This document shows positions 1 through 8,621 of a stretch of DNA of 64,000 bases, one piece after another (within the stretch, counting starts at the first letter, position 1; every line of letters begins with the position of its first letter). The position numbers and the translations under genes are program-made. The DNA is taken from the NCBI GenBank assembly GCA_963820075.1, contig CAWFYS010000008.1, positions 172,594-236,593 on the forward strand, written 5' to 3'. This DNA comes from Kumtagia sp963820075. Lineage in GTDB: Bacteria > Pseudomonadota > Alphaproteobacteria > Rhizobiales > Rhizobiaceae. The notes beneath the pieces were generated by a model. That model worked only from the letters and a program-made list of their open reading frames with translations, did not search any database and had not been told where the DNA came from.

Positions 1-128
1 TCGTGCTGCTCGATACGCAGTTCACCACCGAGCATCTCAAGCATTTCGGCGCCATCGACGTCCCCAGGCGCAAATACGAGATTCTTCTGGAAGAGGCTTT
101 GCGCGGCCGGGCAAATTTTGCCCCCTGA
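1..128 (+). CDS. aat: Leucyl/phenylalanyl-tRNA--protein transferase, C-terminal end only
   Basis: Only the last 41 codons are inside the window; the gene enters from the left edge and stops with TGA at 126-128. The visible peptide contains LLDTQFTTEHLKHFGAIDVP, which resembles the conserved C-terminus of Aat, with the TEHL..FGA signature and a following PRRKYE. Aat transfers Leu or Phe from charged tRNA to proteins with N-terminal Arg or Lys, marking them for ClpAP through the N-end rule in the cytoplasm. The neighbours DUF2155 and NDUFA12 match the arrangement expected in Mesorhizobium-like genomes. The catalytic part cannot be seen here. Confidence 0.8.
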   Translation, partial: VLLDTQFTTEHLKHFGAIDVPRRKYEILLEEALRGRANFAP

Positions 129-280
129 AACATTCAACCCGGGCCGGGCGGCGCGCTGAAGCATTGGCCCGGCAAACAGAAATGCCGCGGTTACAGAAGC
201 AATTGCCCACCGCCATCGGCCCGGCACCCGTCGGCGCCATCATTCTCCTGGGGTCCAAGTCGGGCAGCCTGGAGACTGGA

Positions 281-469
281 ATGAAGGCGACAACGCTTGC
301 GGTCACGATCTCCGTATTGGCCTCCGCCGGGCTTGCAATTGTTGCCGCCTGCGACATGACCGCGTGGAACCGCGCACGCGCCAAGGAGGCCGGATCGCCG
401 AACGGTCCGGCGATTTCCCGCTCCATGCGCGACGGCGATCAATACCAGCCGGCGACCGCAAACCCGTGA
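281..469 (+). CDS. Possible small membrane or exported protein (62 aa)
   Basis: Unrecognised short reading frame in the 350-base gap between aat and the convergent DUF2155 gene. A GGAG lies about 7 bases before the ATG. Residues 1-22 form a hydrophobic stretch (MKATTLAVTISVLASAGLA...) ending near a Cys, so it could be a signal peptide, a lipoprotein or a single-pass segment; the rest is hydrophilic. No family was recognised. A competing frame on the opposite strand has no better support. It may simply be non-coding spacer. Confidence 0.3.
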   Translation: MKATTLAVTISVLASAGLAIVAACDMTAWNRARAKEAGSPNGPAISRSMRDGDQYQPATANP

Positions 470-476
470 AAGAGCG

Positions 477-923
477 TCAGTTCGTCTTCCCGGCTTCCGG
501 CGCGGGCACATCCGAGCTCTGCTTGCAACTCTTCAGCCAGACATCGTAGACAGCGTGCTCGACGGCATTCAGGCCGGGGCTTTCGGCAAACATCCAGCCG
601 GTGAAGATGCGCCTGATCTTGCGGTCGAGCGTGATCTCGTCCACTTCGACGAAGGAGTCCGTCTTCGGCTCTTCTTCCTTCGGCCGCGAGTAGCAGACGC
701 GCGGCGTGACCTGCAGCGCGCCGAATTGCACCGTCTCGTTAATATAGACGTCGAAGGTGATGATTCGTCCGGTGATCTTGTCGACGCCGGTGAACTCCGC
801 AACCGGGTTGGTGACACGCTCCGCATTGGCGGGCGACAGGCCGCAATACACTCCAACCGCCAAGCCGGCGACCAAAAAGGCCGCGAACTTCGCACCGTGG
901 ATGGTTGGAGAAAACATCATCAT
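477..923 (-). CDS. DUF2155 domain-containing exported protein
   Basis: 148-residue protein with an N-terminal signal sequence (hydrophobic residues about 12-28, likely cleaved after SPANA), followed by the DUF2155 core: a motif around DKITGRI, then a Cys-containing strand (RVCYSRP) and FTGWMF near the C-terminus. DUF2155 proteins are small periplasmic proteins of unknown function restricted largely to Alphaproteobacteria. Three consecutive ATG codons begin the frame and the first is used here. It follows NDUFA12 on the same strand and runs convergently toward aat. No biochemical role can be assigned from sequence. Confidence 0.85.
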   Translation of the reverse strand: MMMFSPTIHGAKFAAFLVAGLAVGVYCGLSPANAERVTNPVAEFTGVDKITGRIITFDVYINETVQFGALQVTPRVCYSRPKEEEPKTDSFVEVDEITLDRKIRRIFTGWMFAESPGLNAVEHAVYDVWLKSCKQSSDVPAPEAGKTN

Positions 924-1029
924 GAAATAATCCGGAAGGTAGCTGCCCGACGACCTGACTGGCCTATCATGTCGTCACGGTCAACCGCCGTTACCCCCGG
1001 ATTGTGGCAAGAACTGAGCGCCGGCCAAA

Positions 1030-1428
1030 TCAGCCGCCCGGCGTCCATGCATCATAGTCGCCGGTGACCTGCGGACGGTGCGAGCCATGCGCCAGCGAAC
1101 CCTTCGGCCGGTACGCGGCGGCGCTGCCGGTAAGGTTTGGCTGATGCGGCTTTTGCCATTCTCGCGGCTTGTAGTCTTCCTGCGATGGTGCGACATCGAC
1201 CCGGTGGTGCATCCAGCCGTGCCAGCCGGGCGGAATGCGCGACGCCTCGGCAAGGCCGTTGTAGATCACCCAGCGGCGCGTGCGGCCTTCCAAATCGGTC
1301 CCGCCCTCGTAGTAGGTGTTGCCGAACTCGTCCTGACCGACCATTTTGCCGTAGCGCCAGGTGTGAAGGCGCGTGCCGAGCGTCTGGCCGTTCCACCAGG
1401 TGAAGAACTGGACAAGAAATTCTTTCAT
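1030..1428 (-). CDS. NADH:ubiquinone oxidoreductase accessory subunit, NDUFA12 family
   Basis: 132-residue homologue of the mitochondrial complex I subunit B17.2/NDUFA12, an accessory subunit found in Alphaproteobacteria and associated with the membrane/peripheral-arm junction of respiratory complex I. Family hallmarks are visible: GTRLHTWRYGKMVGQDEFGN, the paired aromatic residues of NTYYE, RRWVIYNG, and the basic PPGWHGWMHH segment. The open frame extends 39 codons further upstream, but the ATG at 1428 is chosen because GAGGG precedes it and homology begins there. The gene lies apart from any nuo operon, which is normal for this family. Confidence 0.9.
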   Translation of the reverse strand: MKEFLVQFFTWWNGQTLGTRLHTWRYGKMVGQDEFGNTYYEGGTDLEGRTRRWVIYNGLAEASRIPPGWHGWMHHRVDVAPSQEDYKPREWQKPHQPNLTGSAAAYRPKGSLAHGSHRPQVTGDYDAWTPGG

Positions 1429-1535
1429 CGTATCCCTCGACCGCGCCCACGGAGGCGATGCGGAAACGAGCCCGTTATGGCCCCGGCCGGAAAAGGTTTC
1501 AAGTGCGGCATCGAGGTTGCGCCGCGCCTCCGCGG

Positions 1536-2036
1536 TCAAAAGCATTCACCGAGACGCTTCTCCAGGATCGTCGCTGGGATTTCGGAATGCGGACCGCCGC
1601 AATTCGACGTAGCGCCGGCCTCGACAAAGCCATTGGCGATGTAGAACGCCACAGCGGCGGCATTCGCCGGCTCGACTTCAAGGCGGATCGTGCGAGCCTC
1701 GGGAAAGCTGTCCTCGATCTCACGCAGAAGCATTGCACCCAATCCGCCCCGCTGCAGGCCTGGCCGCACATAGAGCTGATGCAGCATGACGACGGCTGGA
1801 TCCCTGGTCGCGGCGGCATAAACCATTCCGCCGATCCGCTGGCCGTCATCCGCGACCAGAAACTCGGCGTTCGGCCTGACCAGCCGCGCCTTGAGCGAGG
1901 CCACCGAATGCCAGTCGTCGGTTATCTCGGTCACGCGGTCGGCGCCGTAGATCGAATCATAAGTGGCGTGCCAGGTCTCCACCAGGAGGTCGCGCACGGC
2001 GGGCAAGTCGCGCTCGCTGGCGGTGCGCACGAACAT
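1536..2036 (-). CDS. GNAT-family N-acetyltransferase
   Basis: 166-residue single-domain GNAT enzyme predicted to transfer acetyl from acetyl-CoA to an unknown amine. The acetyl-CoA pyrophosphate loop is seen as RPGLQRGGLGAMLL (motif A, Q/RxxGxG/A), followed by the motif B region RLEVEPANAAAVAFYIANGF typical of single-substrate members. The start overlaps the gatB stop by one base (TGATG), so the two are translationally coupled. A longer in-frame extension upstream lies inside gatB and was rejected. The substrate is unknown; the pairing with gatB is probably transcriptional convenience. Confidence 0.85.
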   Translation of the reverse strand: MFVRTASERDLPAVRDLLVETWHATYDSIYGADRVTEITDDWHSVASLKARLVRPNAEFLVADDGQRIGGMVYAAATRDPAVVMLHQLYVRPGLQRGGLGAMLLREIEDSFPEARTIRLEVEPANAAAVAFYIANGFVEAGATSNCGGPHSEIPATILEKRLGECF

Positions 2037-3535
2037 CACTCGATCCCGAGCTTGGCCTTGACCAGATCGTTGACCGCCTGAGGATTGGCCTTGCCGCCGG
2101 TCGCCTTCATCACCTGGCCGACGAACCAGCCGGCCAGCGTCGGCTTGGCCTTGGCCTGCTCGACCTTGTCGGGATTGGCGGCGATCACGTCGGCGACAGC
2201 CTTTTCGATGGCGCCGGTGTCGGTGACCTGCTTCATGCCGCGGCTTTCGACGAGGGCCCTGGGGTCGCCGCCCTCGGTCCACACGATCTCGAACAGGTCC
2301 TTGGCGATCTTGCCGGAGATCGTGCCTTCCTTGATGAGGTCGATGACGGCCCCGAGCTGAGCGGGGGAAACCGGTGATTCTTCAATGGTTTTGCCAGCCT
2401 TGTTCAGGGCGCCGAGCAAGTCGTTGATCACCCAGTTCGCCGCCGCCTTGCCGTCGCGCCCAGTCGCCACCATCTCGAAATAGTCGGCGATCGACCTCTC
2501 CGAAACGAGGATCGATGCGTCGTAGGCCGACAGGCCGAGGGTCGAAATCAGCCGGATACGTTTTTCGTCGGGAAGTTCCGGCAGATAGCCGGCCAGCGCG
2601 TCGACGTAAGCCTGGTCGAACTCCAGCGGCAGAAGGTCGGGATCGGGGAAGTAGCGGTAGTCATGCGCCTCTTCCTTGGAACGCATCGAACGCGTCTCGC
2701 CCTTGTTGGGATCGAACAGCCTTGTCTCCTGGTCGATCGAGCCGCCATCCTCGAGGATCGCGATCTGGCGGCGTGCCTCATATTCGATCGCCTGGCCGAC
2801 GAAGCGGATGGAGTTGACGTTCTTGATCTCGCAGCGCGTGCCGAAGGTCCCGCCCGGCCTGCGAACCGACACATTGACGTCGGCGCGCATCGACCCTTCG
2901 TCCATGTTGCCGTCGCAGGTGCCGAGGTAGCGTACGATGGTCCTCAGTTTGGTCAGAAACGCCTTGGCCTCGTCGGCGGAGCGCATATCCGGCTTCGACA
3001 CGATCTCCATGAGCGCCACGCCCGATCGATTGAGATCCACATAGGACATGGTTGGATGCTGGTCGTGCATCGACTTGCCGGCGTCCTGCTCCAGATGCAG
3101 CCGCTCGATGCCGACTTCGATGTCCTCGAACTGCCCCTTCGAGTCGGGGCCGACCGAAACGGTGACTATCCCCTCCCCAACGATGGGCTGTTTGTACTGG
3201 GAGATCTGATAGCCCTGCGGAAGGTCCGGGTAAAAATAGTTCTTGCGGTCGAAGACCGACCTGAGATTGATCCGCGCCTTGAGCCCGAGGCCCGTGCGGA
3301 TCGCCTGGCGCACACACTCCTCGTTGATCACCGGCAGCATGCCCGGCATGGCAGCGTCCACGATGCTGACATTCTCGTTCGGCGCGGCGCCGAAAGCGGT
3401 GGAAGCGCCCGAAAACAGCTTTGCCTCGGACGTAACCTGCGCATGCACTTCCAGGCCGACTATCACTTCCCATTCGCCTGTAGCGCCGGGGATGAGCCGC
3501 TTGGGATCGGGCGTTCGGATGTCGATGATGGTCAT
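2036..3535 (-). CDS. gatB: Aspartyl/glutamyl-tRNA(Asn/Gln) amidotransferase subunit B
   Basis: 499 residues, the normal GatB length. GatB is the kinase-like subunit of GatCAB, which activates and amidates misacylated Glu-tRNA(Gln) and Asp-tRNA(Asn) in organisms lacking GlnRS or AsnRS. The N-terminal cradle domain carries WEVIVGLEVHAQV and FDRKNYFYPDLPQGYQISQY, both diagnostic; the C-terminal YqeY/tail domain ends with the tRNA-binding helices. The ATG at 3535 is chosen by homology; an upstream in-frame ATG at 3571 would add 12 residues and neither start has a strong ribosome-binding site. gatC and gatA are not in the window. Confidence 0.95.
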   Translation of the reverse strand: MTIIDIRTPDPKRLIPGATGEWEVIVGLEVHAQVTSEAKLFSGASTAFGAAPNENVSIVDAAMPGMLPVINEECVRQAIRTGLGLKARINLRSVFDRKNYFYPDLPQGYQISQYKQPIVGEGIVTVSVGPDSKGQFEDIEVGIERLHLEQDAGKSMHDQHPTMSYVDLNRSGVALMEIVSKPDMRSADEAKAFLTKLRTIVRYLGTCDGNMDEGSMRADVNVSVRRPGGTFGTRCEIKNVNSIRFVGQAIEYEARRQIAILEDGGSIDQETRLFDPNKGETRSMRSKEEAHDYRYFPDPDLLPLEFDQAYVDALAGYLPELPDEKRIRLISTLGLSAYDASILVSERSIADYFEMVATGRDGKAAANWVINDLLGALNKAGKTIEESPVSPAQLGAVIDLIKEGTISGKIAKDLFEIVWTEGGDPRALVESRGMKQVTDTGAIEKAVADVIAANPDKVEQAKAKPTLAGWFVGQVMKATGGKANPQAVNDLVKAKLGIE

Positions 3536-3595
3536 ATCGGCCTGAAACATCTTTCGTTGCGAGACGGGCATCAGCCTTGGCTTGACCGCTTTTCG

Positions 3596-3701
3596 CTAAG
3601 CAGGTTCCGGAAAAGTGTGCCACCGTTTTCCGACAGAAACCTGCGACAAAACAAGAGGCTAAGCAGGCGAAGCGTGGGCGAAGCCACGCAAGTCTGCTTA
3701 G
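3596..3701. repeat. Dispersed 106-bp repeat, family 1, copy A
   Basis: Bounded by CTAAGCAG and CTGCTTAG, an 8-bp terminal inverted repeat. The whole segment is the reverse complement of 16199-16304 with only a few mismatches. Internal short palindromes (GCGTGGGC/GCCACGC; GGTTCCGG...CAGAAACC) suggest RNA secondary structure. A shortened relative sits at 62876-62918. No coding capacity. It lies between gatB and the EamA gene. Confidence 0.8.
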
Positions 3702-3744
3702 TGCAAAGCTCGCAGCGAAGCAAGCGTCTCGCCAGTCCGGCACG

Positions 3745-3835
3745 GCCCTGAACTCGGGTTAACGAAGAGCGAAAATCCCGCTCTCCGGCCGCTTCGCTCG
3801 GCACCTCTCTCCCCCGCTCACCGCAGGGCGAGGAT
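3745..3835. repeat. Dispersed repeat, family 2 (GGGTTAAC type), copy A
   Basis: Contains CTGAACTCGGGTTAACGAAG followed by a CT-rich tract. The same core recurs at 21556-21625, 37271-37374 and 46493-46620. Several copies fold into a hairpin around the two GGTTAAC/GTTAACC arms. All are intergenic. Function unknown; the pattern is that of short intergenic palindromic repeats of rhizobial chromosomes. Confidence 0.65.
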
Positions 3836-3861
3836 AGCCGCCAGGCACGTGCAAGCGTAAC

Positions 3862-4743
3862 TCAGGGCGTTGGCGCCTGGGCCTCCGCCGGGCGCCGGCG
3901 GCCGGCAAGGTTGAGCAGGTTGCCGCACAGGATCAGCACCGTGCCGAGCACGGTGAACATGTCGATCTTCTCCGAATAGGCGAAAAAGCCGAGGGCGGCC
4001 GTCGCCGGCACACGCAGGAAATCCATCGGCGTGACCACAGTGGCGTCGGCGTGAGCCAGGGCACGCGCCATGCAATAATGCGCGTAGGCGCCGCCAAAGG
4101 CGATGACGACGAGCCATGGCCAGACGTCGGCCGTCGGCGTCCTCCAGGTGAGCGCGGCCGGAATGATCCCGATGACCGACTGGATCACCAGCATCCAGAA
4201 GATGATCGCCACCGCTGATTCCGTGCGGGTCAGCGACTTGGTCATGGTCAGGGAAATGCCGAAGGCGAGCGCCGACGCCAGCACCACAAGCTGGCCGGCA
4301 TCGACGCTTGCAACGCCGGGCCGCACGATGACCAGCACCCCGAGCAGACCAAGCGTGATCGCCGTCACCTTGGCGACGGTCATGCGTTCGCCGAGAAAGC
4401 CGACGGCAAGCAGCGCCGTCCAGATCGGCGTCGTAAACTCGATGGCAACGAGTTGCGCCAGCGGAATCATGGTGAGCGCGGCCAGCCAGGCGAATTGACC
4501 GGTATAGTGCGCAATGTTGCGGCCGATATGCTGAAGCGGCCGCCCGGTTGCCATCGCGCGCAATCCGCCGACACGCCGCACCAGCGGATAAAGCAGCAAC
4601 AGGCCGATCAGCGAGCGCAGTTCCATGACCTGGAAGACATCGAGCCGACGCGTCGTCTCGCGGCCGGCCCAGGTCATCAGGATCATGCAACCCAGGGAGC
4701 CTGCCATCCAGAAGGCGGCCTTGAGGTTCGATTGCGTGTGCAT
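3862..4743 (-). CDS. EamA-family (DMT superfamily) membrane transporter
   Basis: 293-residue inner-membrane protein with about ten hydrophobic helices arranged as two EamA repeats, the standard drug/metabolite transporter design. The second-half signature of the first repeat is visible around FTTPIWTALLAVGFLGERM (the conserved P and the GE preceding helix 5), and the second repeat has PMDFLRVPATAALGF with FAYSEKID. Such proteins export amino acids, drugs or metabolites, but the substrate cannot be read from sequence. Start chosen at MHTQSN; two ATGs lie 8 and 12 codons upstream. It stands alone, divergent from the SH3-domain gene. Confidence 0.85.
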   Translation of the reverse strand: MHTQSNLKAAFWMAGSLGCMILMTWAGRETTRRLDVFQVMELRSLIGLLLLYPLVRRVGGLRAMATGRPLQHIGRNIAHYTGQFAWLAALTMIPLAQLVAIEFTTPIWTALLAVGFLGERMTVAKVTAITLGLLGVLVIVRPGVASVDAGQLVVLASALAFGISLTMTKSLTRTESAVAIIFWMLVIQSVIGIIPAALTWRTPTADVWPWLVVIAFGGAYAHYCMARALAHADATVVTPMDFLRVPATAALGFFAYSEKIDMFTVLGTVLILCGNLLNLAGRRRPAEAQAPTP

Positions 4744-4857
4744 GCCCGCCCGTTTGGCAAGCATCGCACGGCAACGCAACGGCTAGCCGCCGGCAAGAAC
4801 TGGTCCAGCCAACGTGGTAAACCATGCCTTAAGATGTTGTGCGCATATGATGGGCGC

Positions 4858-5535
4858 ATGTCTGGATTCGCCCTTCCCAAATTGAAATGGCTCGTGATCG
4901 GCGCGGTCGCCGCCGGCGTCTGGGCAATGAACCAGGAGCCGCCGAAGCGCGAGCATTGGCAGCGTCAGCGCGTGAGCGAGACGGCGCCGGCCGAAAAGAA
5001 GAAGCCCTCCGACGAGATCAGGTCCGTTCAAAAACCCTCTCCGATGATCACCAGTTCCATCCCTCGGCCGCAGAAGCCCGTGGCGGCGCAAGCCGAACCG
5101 GAGACCCTGCGCACCACGGAAAAAGTCCGCCTGCGCAAGGACGCGAACACATCGAGCGCGGTGGTCGCCATGCTCAAGGCCGGGCAGTCCGTCGAGGCGA
5201 GTACCATCGATGGAAAATGGCGCAAGGTTTCGGTGGACGGCCTGGTGGGCTGGGTGCATGGCGACTATCTGACAGGCAAGCCGACGATACCGTCCATTGC
5301 GACGGCGGCCGTGGTGCGTCCGAAGGCCGACGTGGCGCCCCAACCCAAGCCCTCCGCCGCCGTCCCGGCGGTGGCCTCTCCTTCCGACAAGACGATCTGG
5401 GGAGCGCTTCGTCCGGCGCGCCCGCCGCAGGGCGGCGACTGCCAGTGCCCCTACGACCTGATGCTCAGCGGACAGCATTGCGGCGAGCGCAGCGCCTATG
5501 CAAAAGGCCGGGCCAGCGCCGAGTGCTATTTCTGA
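4858..5535 (+). CDS. SH3-domain envelope protein
   Basis: 225 residues. A short N-terminal membrane anchor (residues about 8-22, LVIGAVAAGVWAM) is followed by a Lys/Pro/Glu-rich linker, then a bacterial SH3 (SH3b) domain at about 80-140 with VRLRKDANTSSAVVAMLKAG and a GWVHGDYL end. Next come a Pro/Ala-rich spacer and a Cys-rich tail (GGDCQCPYDLMLSGQHCG) that may form disulfides in the periplasm. SH3b domains usually bind peptidoglycan or proteins. An in-frame ATG at 4834 would add eight residues. No operon partner. Confidence 0.8.
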   Translation: MSGFALPKLKWLVIGAVAAGVWAMNQEPPKREHWQRQRVSETAPAEKKKPSDEIRSVQKPSPMITSSIPRPQKPVAAQAEPETLRTTEKVRLRKDANTSSAVVAMLKAGQSVEASTIDGKWRKVSVDGLVGWVHGDYLTGKPTIPSIATAAVVRPKADVAPQPKPSAAVPAVASPSDKTIWGALRPARPPQGGDCQCPYDLMLSGQHCGERSAYAKGRASAECYF

Positions 5536-5594
5536 GCAACCCATCCAGGCGATCATTGCCTTGACTGGCCATGGCGCCAGGGCCGGCCTTGCAC

Positions 5595-5866
5595 TAGAGC
5601 ATTTCCGGTGAATACTGGATCACTCTGCCGGAGGCCATTTGGCTCAAGGTCGAGGGTTTCGGTGAAGGTCGTGGTGGCGCCACGGCCGAGCCGGAACCCG
5701 AAGGATTTGAGCCAAATGGACCCGGCCCGAAGGGTTTGCCGCTGGCGGGCGCCCGCGGCGTCAGGCGGACTTGGCCGTGCCACCAGCACGACCTGCGCCG
5801 CCTTCCTAGCGGATCGCCTCGCCATCGGCGAAACAGAGCGGTTCAGTATTCACCGGAAATGCTCTA
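5595..5866. repeat. Palindromic element with 23-bp perfect terminal inverted repeats
   Basis: The ends 5595-5617 and 5844-5866 are perfect inverted repeats (TAGAGCATTTCCGGTGAATA...), with partial complementarity continuing to about 33 bp. A second perfect 13-bp inverted pair (CCATTTGGCTCAA) lies inside at 5635-5647 and 5707-5719, flanking a GTGGCGCCAC centre. The element fills the gap between the SH3 gene and the next gene. No transposase is present, so it resembles a non-autonomous MITE-like or nested palindromic repeat. Small frames inside it are not credible genes. Confidence 0.7.
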
Positions 5867-5933
5867 ACATTGGACCAGCATCCGATTGACCCGTCCGGCG
5901 CGCCCGCCGGGCAGGACGACGCGAGGAAGGGCT

Positions 5934-6248
5934 ATGGACGAACCCGGTCAATGGCGCCCGATGTCGAGCGCGCCGAGAGACGGCAGCAGGATCCTCGTGA
6001 CCGTTCGACCGGTCGAGCAGGGGCCGGCGGAAGTCGATGTAGCCTACTGGGCCCGGCCGGACCGGTTCGGAAGCGAAGGTTGGCGCGCCGCCAACTCCTC
6101 CCCTGGATGCGTGATCGGCTACGCCGAGCCGGAACTGAAATGCTGGATGCCGCTGCCAAGCGCCAATGTGAGCAGAGCCTCGGGGACTTCCGCAATGCCG
6201 GCTCCCTGGCAGGGCACCGACATCGAGGTGGACGGGTCCGGCATATGA
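5934..6248 (+). CDS. Conserved hypothetical protein (104 aa)
   Basis: Unrecognised function. The start at 5934 is supported by a strong AGGAAGG site three bases before ATG. The protein opens with DEPGQWRPMSSAPRDGSRIL, like short DUF551-type proteins whose 'W.pmssaPrDG..ilv' opening recurs in phages and rhizobia, and it keeps a later CWMPLP motif. It is soluble with no signal peptide. It follows the palindromic element directly and has no partner gene. DUF551 members have no known activity. Confidence 0.7.
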   Translation: MDEPGQWRPMSSAPRDGSRILVTVRPVEQGPAEVDVAYWARPDRFGSEGWRAANSSPGCVIGYAEPELKCWMPLPSANVSRASGTSAMPAPWQGTDIEVDGSGI

Positions 6249-6452
6249 GGCCGGTTCATTCCGCCAACGAGCATACCAGCGGCCCTAAGCTTTGACCGCC
6301 GACTTGCCAGAGCACGCTCTATCGCACCAGACGGTCAACCTTCATACCTTGATCAGCCCGCGCACGCTGCCTGATCGATGCGGAACCTGCCGGGAACCCG
6401 CCGCGCGGGGCTGAGCGGAACGGCGCTTCGGCCGCAGGTATTGCACGCTGGC

Positions 6453-8621
6453 TCAGTAGCGAAGCCGTGCATAGTAGGAATCCCGCGCCGCCTCGCGGGC
6501 CTGCCCCAGTGTCATGATGTTGCGCTGGCGCAGCAGCGGAACCAGTTTGAGGAAAATTTCGGCCGTCGCCAGCGCGTCGCCGGCCGCGGTATGACGGCCG
6601 GAAATCGTCACGCCCAGGCGCTCCGCGATCGCCTCAAGGCCATGCGACGCCTCGTTCGGATGCACGACGCTCGACAAAAGCAGGGTATCAAGCACCGGCT
6701 GGTCGAAGCGCACGCCGCTCGCCGCCTCCTTGAGCTTCAGAAAGCGCATGTCGAAGGCCACGTTGTGCCCCACGAGCACCGTGTCGGACACAAAGGCATG
6801 AAAGACCGGCAGCACCTCGACGATCGACGGCTGGCCGCGCACCATCTCCGGCCGGATGCCGTGGAAGGGGATCGACGCCTCGGGGATGCTCCGCCGGGGA
6901 TCGATCAGTTGCTCGAAACACTCCGCGCGCAGCAGCTTGCCATTGACGATGCGCGTCGCTCCGATCTGGATGATCTCGTCGCCTTGCGCGGGGTCGAGCC
7001 CGGTCGTTTCGGTGTCGAATACAGTGTAGGAGATTTCCGCCAGCAGCCGCTCGTCGAGGGCGCGGCTTCCCTCGCTGGCCGCGAACAGGTCGAAATCATA
7101 GTACTCAGGCCGGCTTTCCCCAGCCGTCACCGAAGCGGCCGGCTCGTCTGTCGCCAGCGGCAGCAGGAAGCGGAAGAAAGCCAGTTGGCGCGCCCGGTCG
7201 TGCTCGAACCAGACTTCGCCGCCATGCCGCTCCACCACGTCGCGCACCGAGAGCGGCGAGCGCTCGTCGCCGATCTGCATCGCTTCAGTCTGCCAGCCGA
7301 TCGGGGTCTCGGGGCGCGCATCCTGGCACGGCCAGATCAGGTCGAGGTGGGCGCGGCTCCCGGCCGGGGTGAGCCGAAGCCGCAGGCCGGGCCGGCCGGG
7401 CGGCAGGGCGAGTCGGCCCGCGAGGAATGCGAGCGCCTGAATCAACGCGAAACTGTCGACGCTGAGCCATAGGGTCGCGTCGGCCTCGTCCGAGGATACC
7501 GGCTGGCCGGTATCGGCCTCGATCCGCTGCGCCGCGGCGGCAAGCAAATCGGCCCCGAGCATCTCCTGCAGCGGCCAACGCGTCATCAGATCCTGCGATG
7601 TGCTCGCGGCGAGCGCGGCGAGCCGTTCGCTCATGGCTGAGACCTCGTCGCGCACGATCTTGTGGAAGCGGTCGCGCTCCTCCACGTCGAGGTCGGGGTA
7701 GTCAAGCATGTCGAGCGCGGCCTGCATGCTGGCGAAGGACGACCGGCTCGCCTCCGTAAGTTCGAGAAGCTGCTGATCGCGGCGCGAATGCGTCTGGTAT
7801 TCGTTGGTGATGTCGTCGATCAGAAGGACGAAGCCGGTCAGCTTCGGCTCGTCCGACGCGGCCGGTCTCACGGGTGCCATGCTCAGCCGCAAAAGATGCC
7901 CGGCGCCCGTGCCTGTCACGAAACGCGCCGAAGCCGTCGCGGCGTCGCTGCCGCGGGCGGCGCGCCGCCCCACCGTCTCAAGCGCGTGCGCGATCAGGGC
8001 GCGGTCGAACAGGCTGTAGATCGAACGGCCCAACCCGATCAGTTCGGCGCCCCCGGCCCCTTGCGGTGCGCTGGAAAGCCTGCGGAACAGTTGGCGAGCG
8101 CGCTGATTATAGAGAAGAATCCGCCCGTCGAGGTTGCATACCACCACGCTCTGGTTCAGCTCCGCCATCAGCGCCCCGAGTTGGTCGCGCTGCTGTGCCA
8201 CGTCGCGGCTAGCCTCGGCGACGAGACGCGCCATGTCCTCCTGCAGGCCGCGGCGCCGGCCGGCAAGCCCGTTGATGGCACCGGTCAGGTCGCGGATCGC
8301 CGCGCCGCCCCGCGGGACGAGATCGGGCGCCCCGGCATCGCCGATCAGCACCCTGGTCGCGTCCGCCAGCCGCGCCGGCGCGGCCACATGCGTCCCATAC
8401 AGCCGGCTGGCGGTCCAGGCCGCCAGCGCGGCCGCTATCAGCCACCAGAGCACGGGCAGCATGCCGTGCGACTGGACGAGCGGGCCGAGCGCGGCATCGA
8501 CGGCCGAGCGCTGCCCCGGCTCGAGCGTCGCCAGGAAAAGCACGCAGCCGAGCCCCAGCCACACCGCCAGAGCCGCGCCCGGCGCGAGCATCGCGAGCAC
8601 GAGATGCCGGTCGACCTTCAT
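6453..8621 (-). CDS. PAS/degenerate-kinase protein fused to a DEDDh 3'-5' exonuclease
   Basis: 722 residues. Two N-terminal membrane helices (about 8-30 and 55-75) precede a HAMP-like linker, a PAS domain (LNQSVVVCNLDGRILLYNQR, about 170-290) and a histidine-kinase-like helical and ATPase region (about 300-500). That region lacks the phospho-accepting His; the expected site reads ELTEASRSSF. The last ~190 residues are a DnaQ/epsilon-type exonuclease with all DEDDh motifs: FDTETTGLDP, VGHNVAFDMRFL and RHTAAGDALATA. The start overlaps the response-regulator stop (ATGA). It closes the acetate module, so a link between carbon signalling and nucleic-acid processing is inferred, not shown. Confidence 0.85.
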   Translation of the reverse strand: MKVDRHLVLAMLAPGAALAVWLGLGCVLFLATLEPGQRSAVDAALGPLVQSHGMLPVLWWLIAAALAAWTASRLYGTHVAAPARLADATRVLIGDAGAPDLVPRGGAAIRDLTGAINGLAGRRRGLQEDMARLVAEASRDVAQQRDQLGALMAELNQSVVVCNLDGRILLYNQRARQLFRRLSSAPQGAGGAELIGLGRSIYSLFDRALIAHALETVGRRAARGSDAATASARFVTGTGAGHLLRLSMAPVRPAASDEPKLTGFVLLIDDITNEYQTHSRRDQQLLELTEASRSSFASMQAALDMLDYPDLDVEERDRFHKIVRDEVSAMSERLAALAASTSQDLMTRWPLQEMLGADLLAAAAQRIEADTGQPVSSDEADATLWLSVDSFALIQALAFLAGRLALPPGRPGLRLRLTPAGSRAHLDLIWPCQDARPETPIGWQTEAMQIGDERSPLSVRDVVERHGGEVWFEHDRARQLAFFRFLLPLATDEPAASVTAGESRPEYYDFDLFAASEGSRALDERLLAEISYTVFDTETTGLDPAQGDEIIQIGATRIVNGKLLRAECFEQLIDPRRSIPEASIPFHGIRPEMVRGQPSIVEVLPVFHAFVSDTVLVGHNVAFDMRFLKLKEAASGVRFDQPVLDTLLLSSVVHPNEASHGLEAIAERLGVTISGRHTAAGDALATAEIFLKLVPLLRQRNIMTLGQAREAARDSYYARLRY

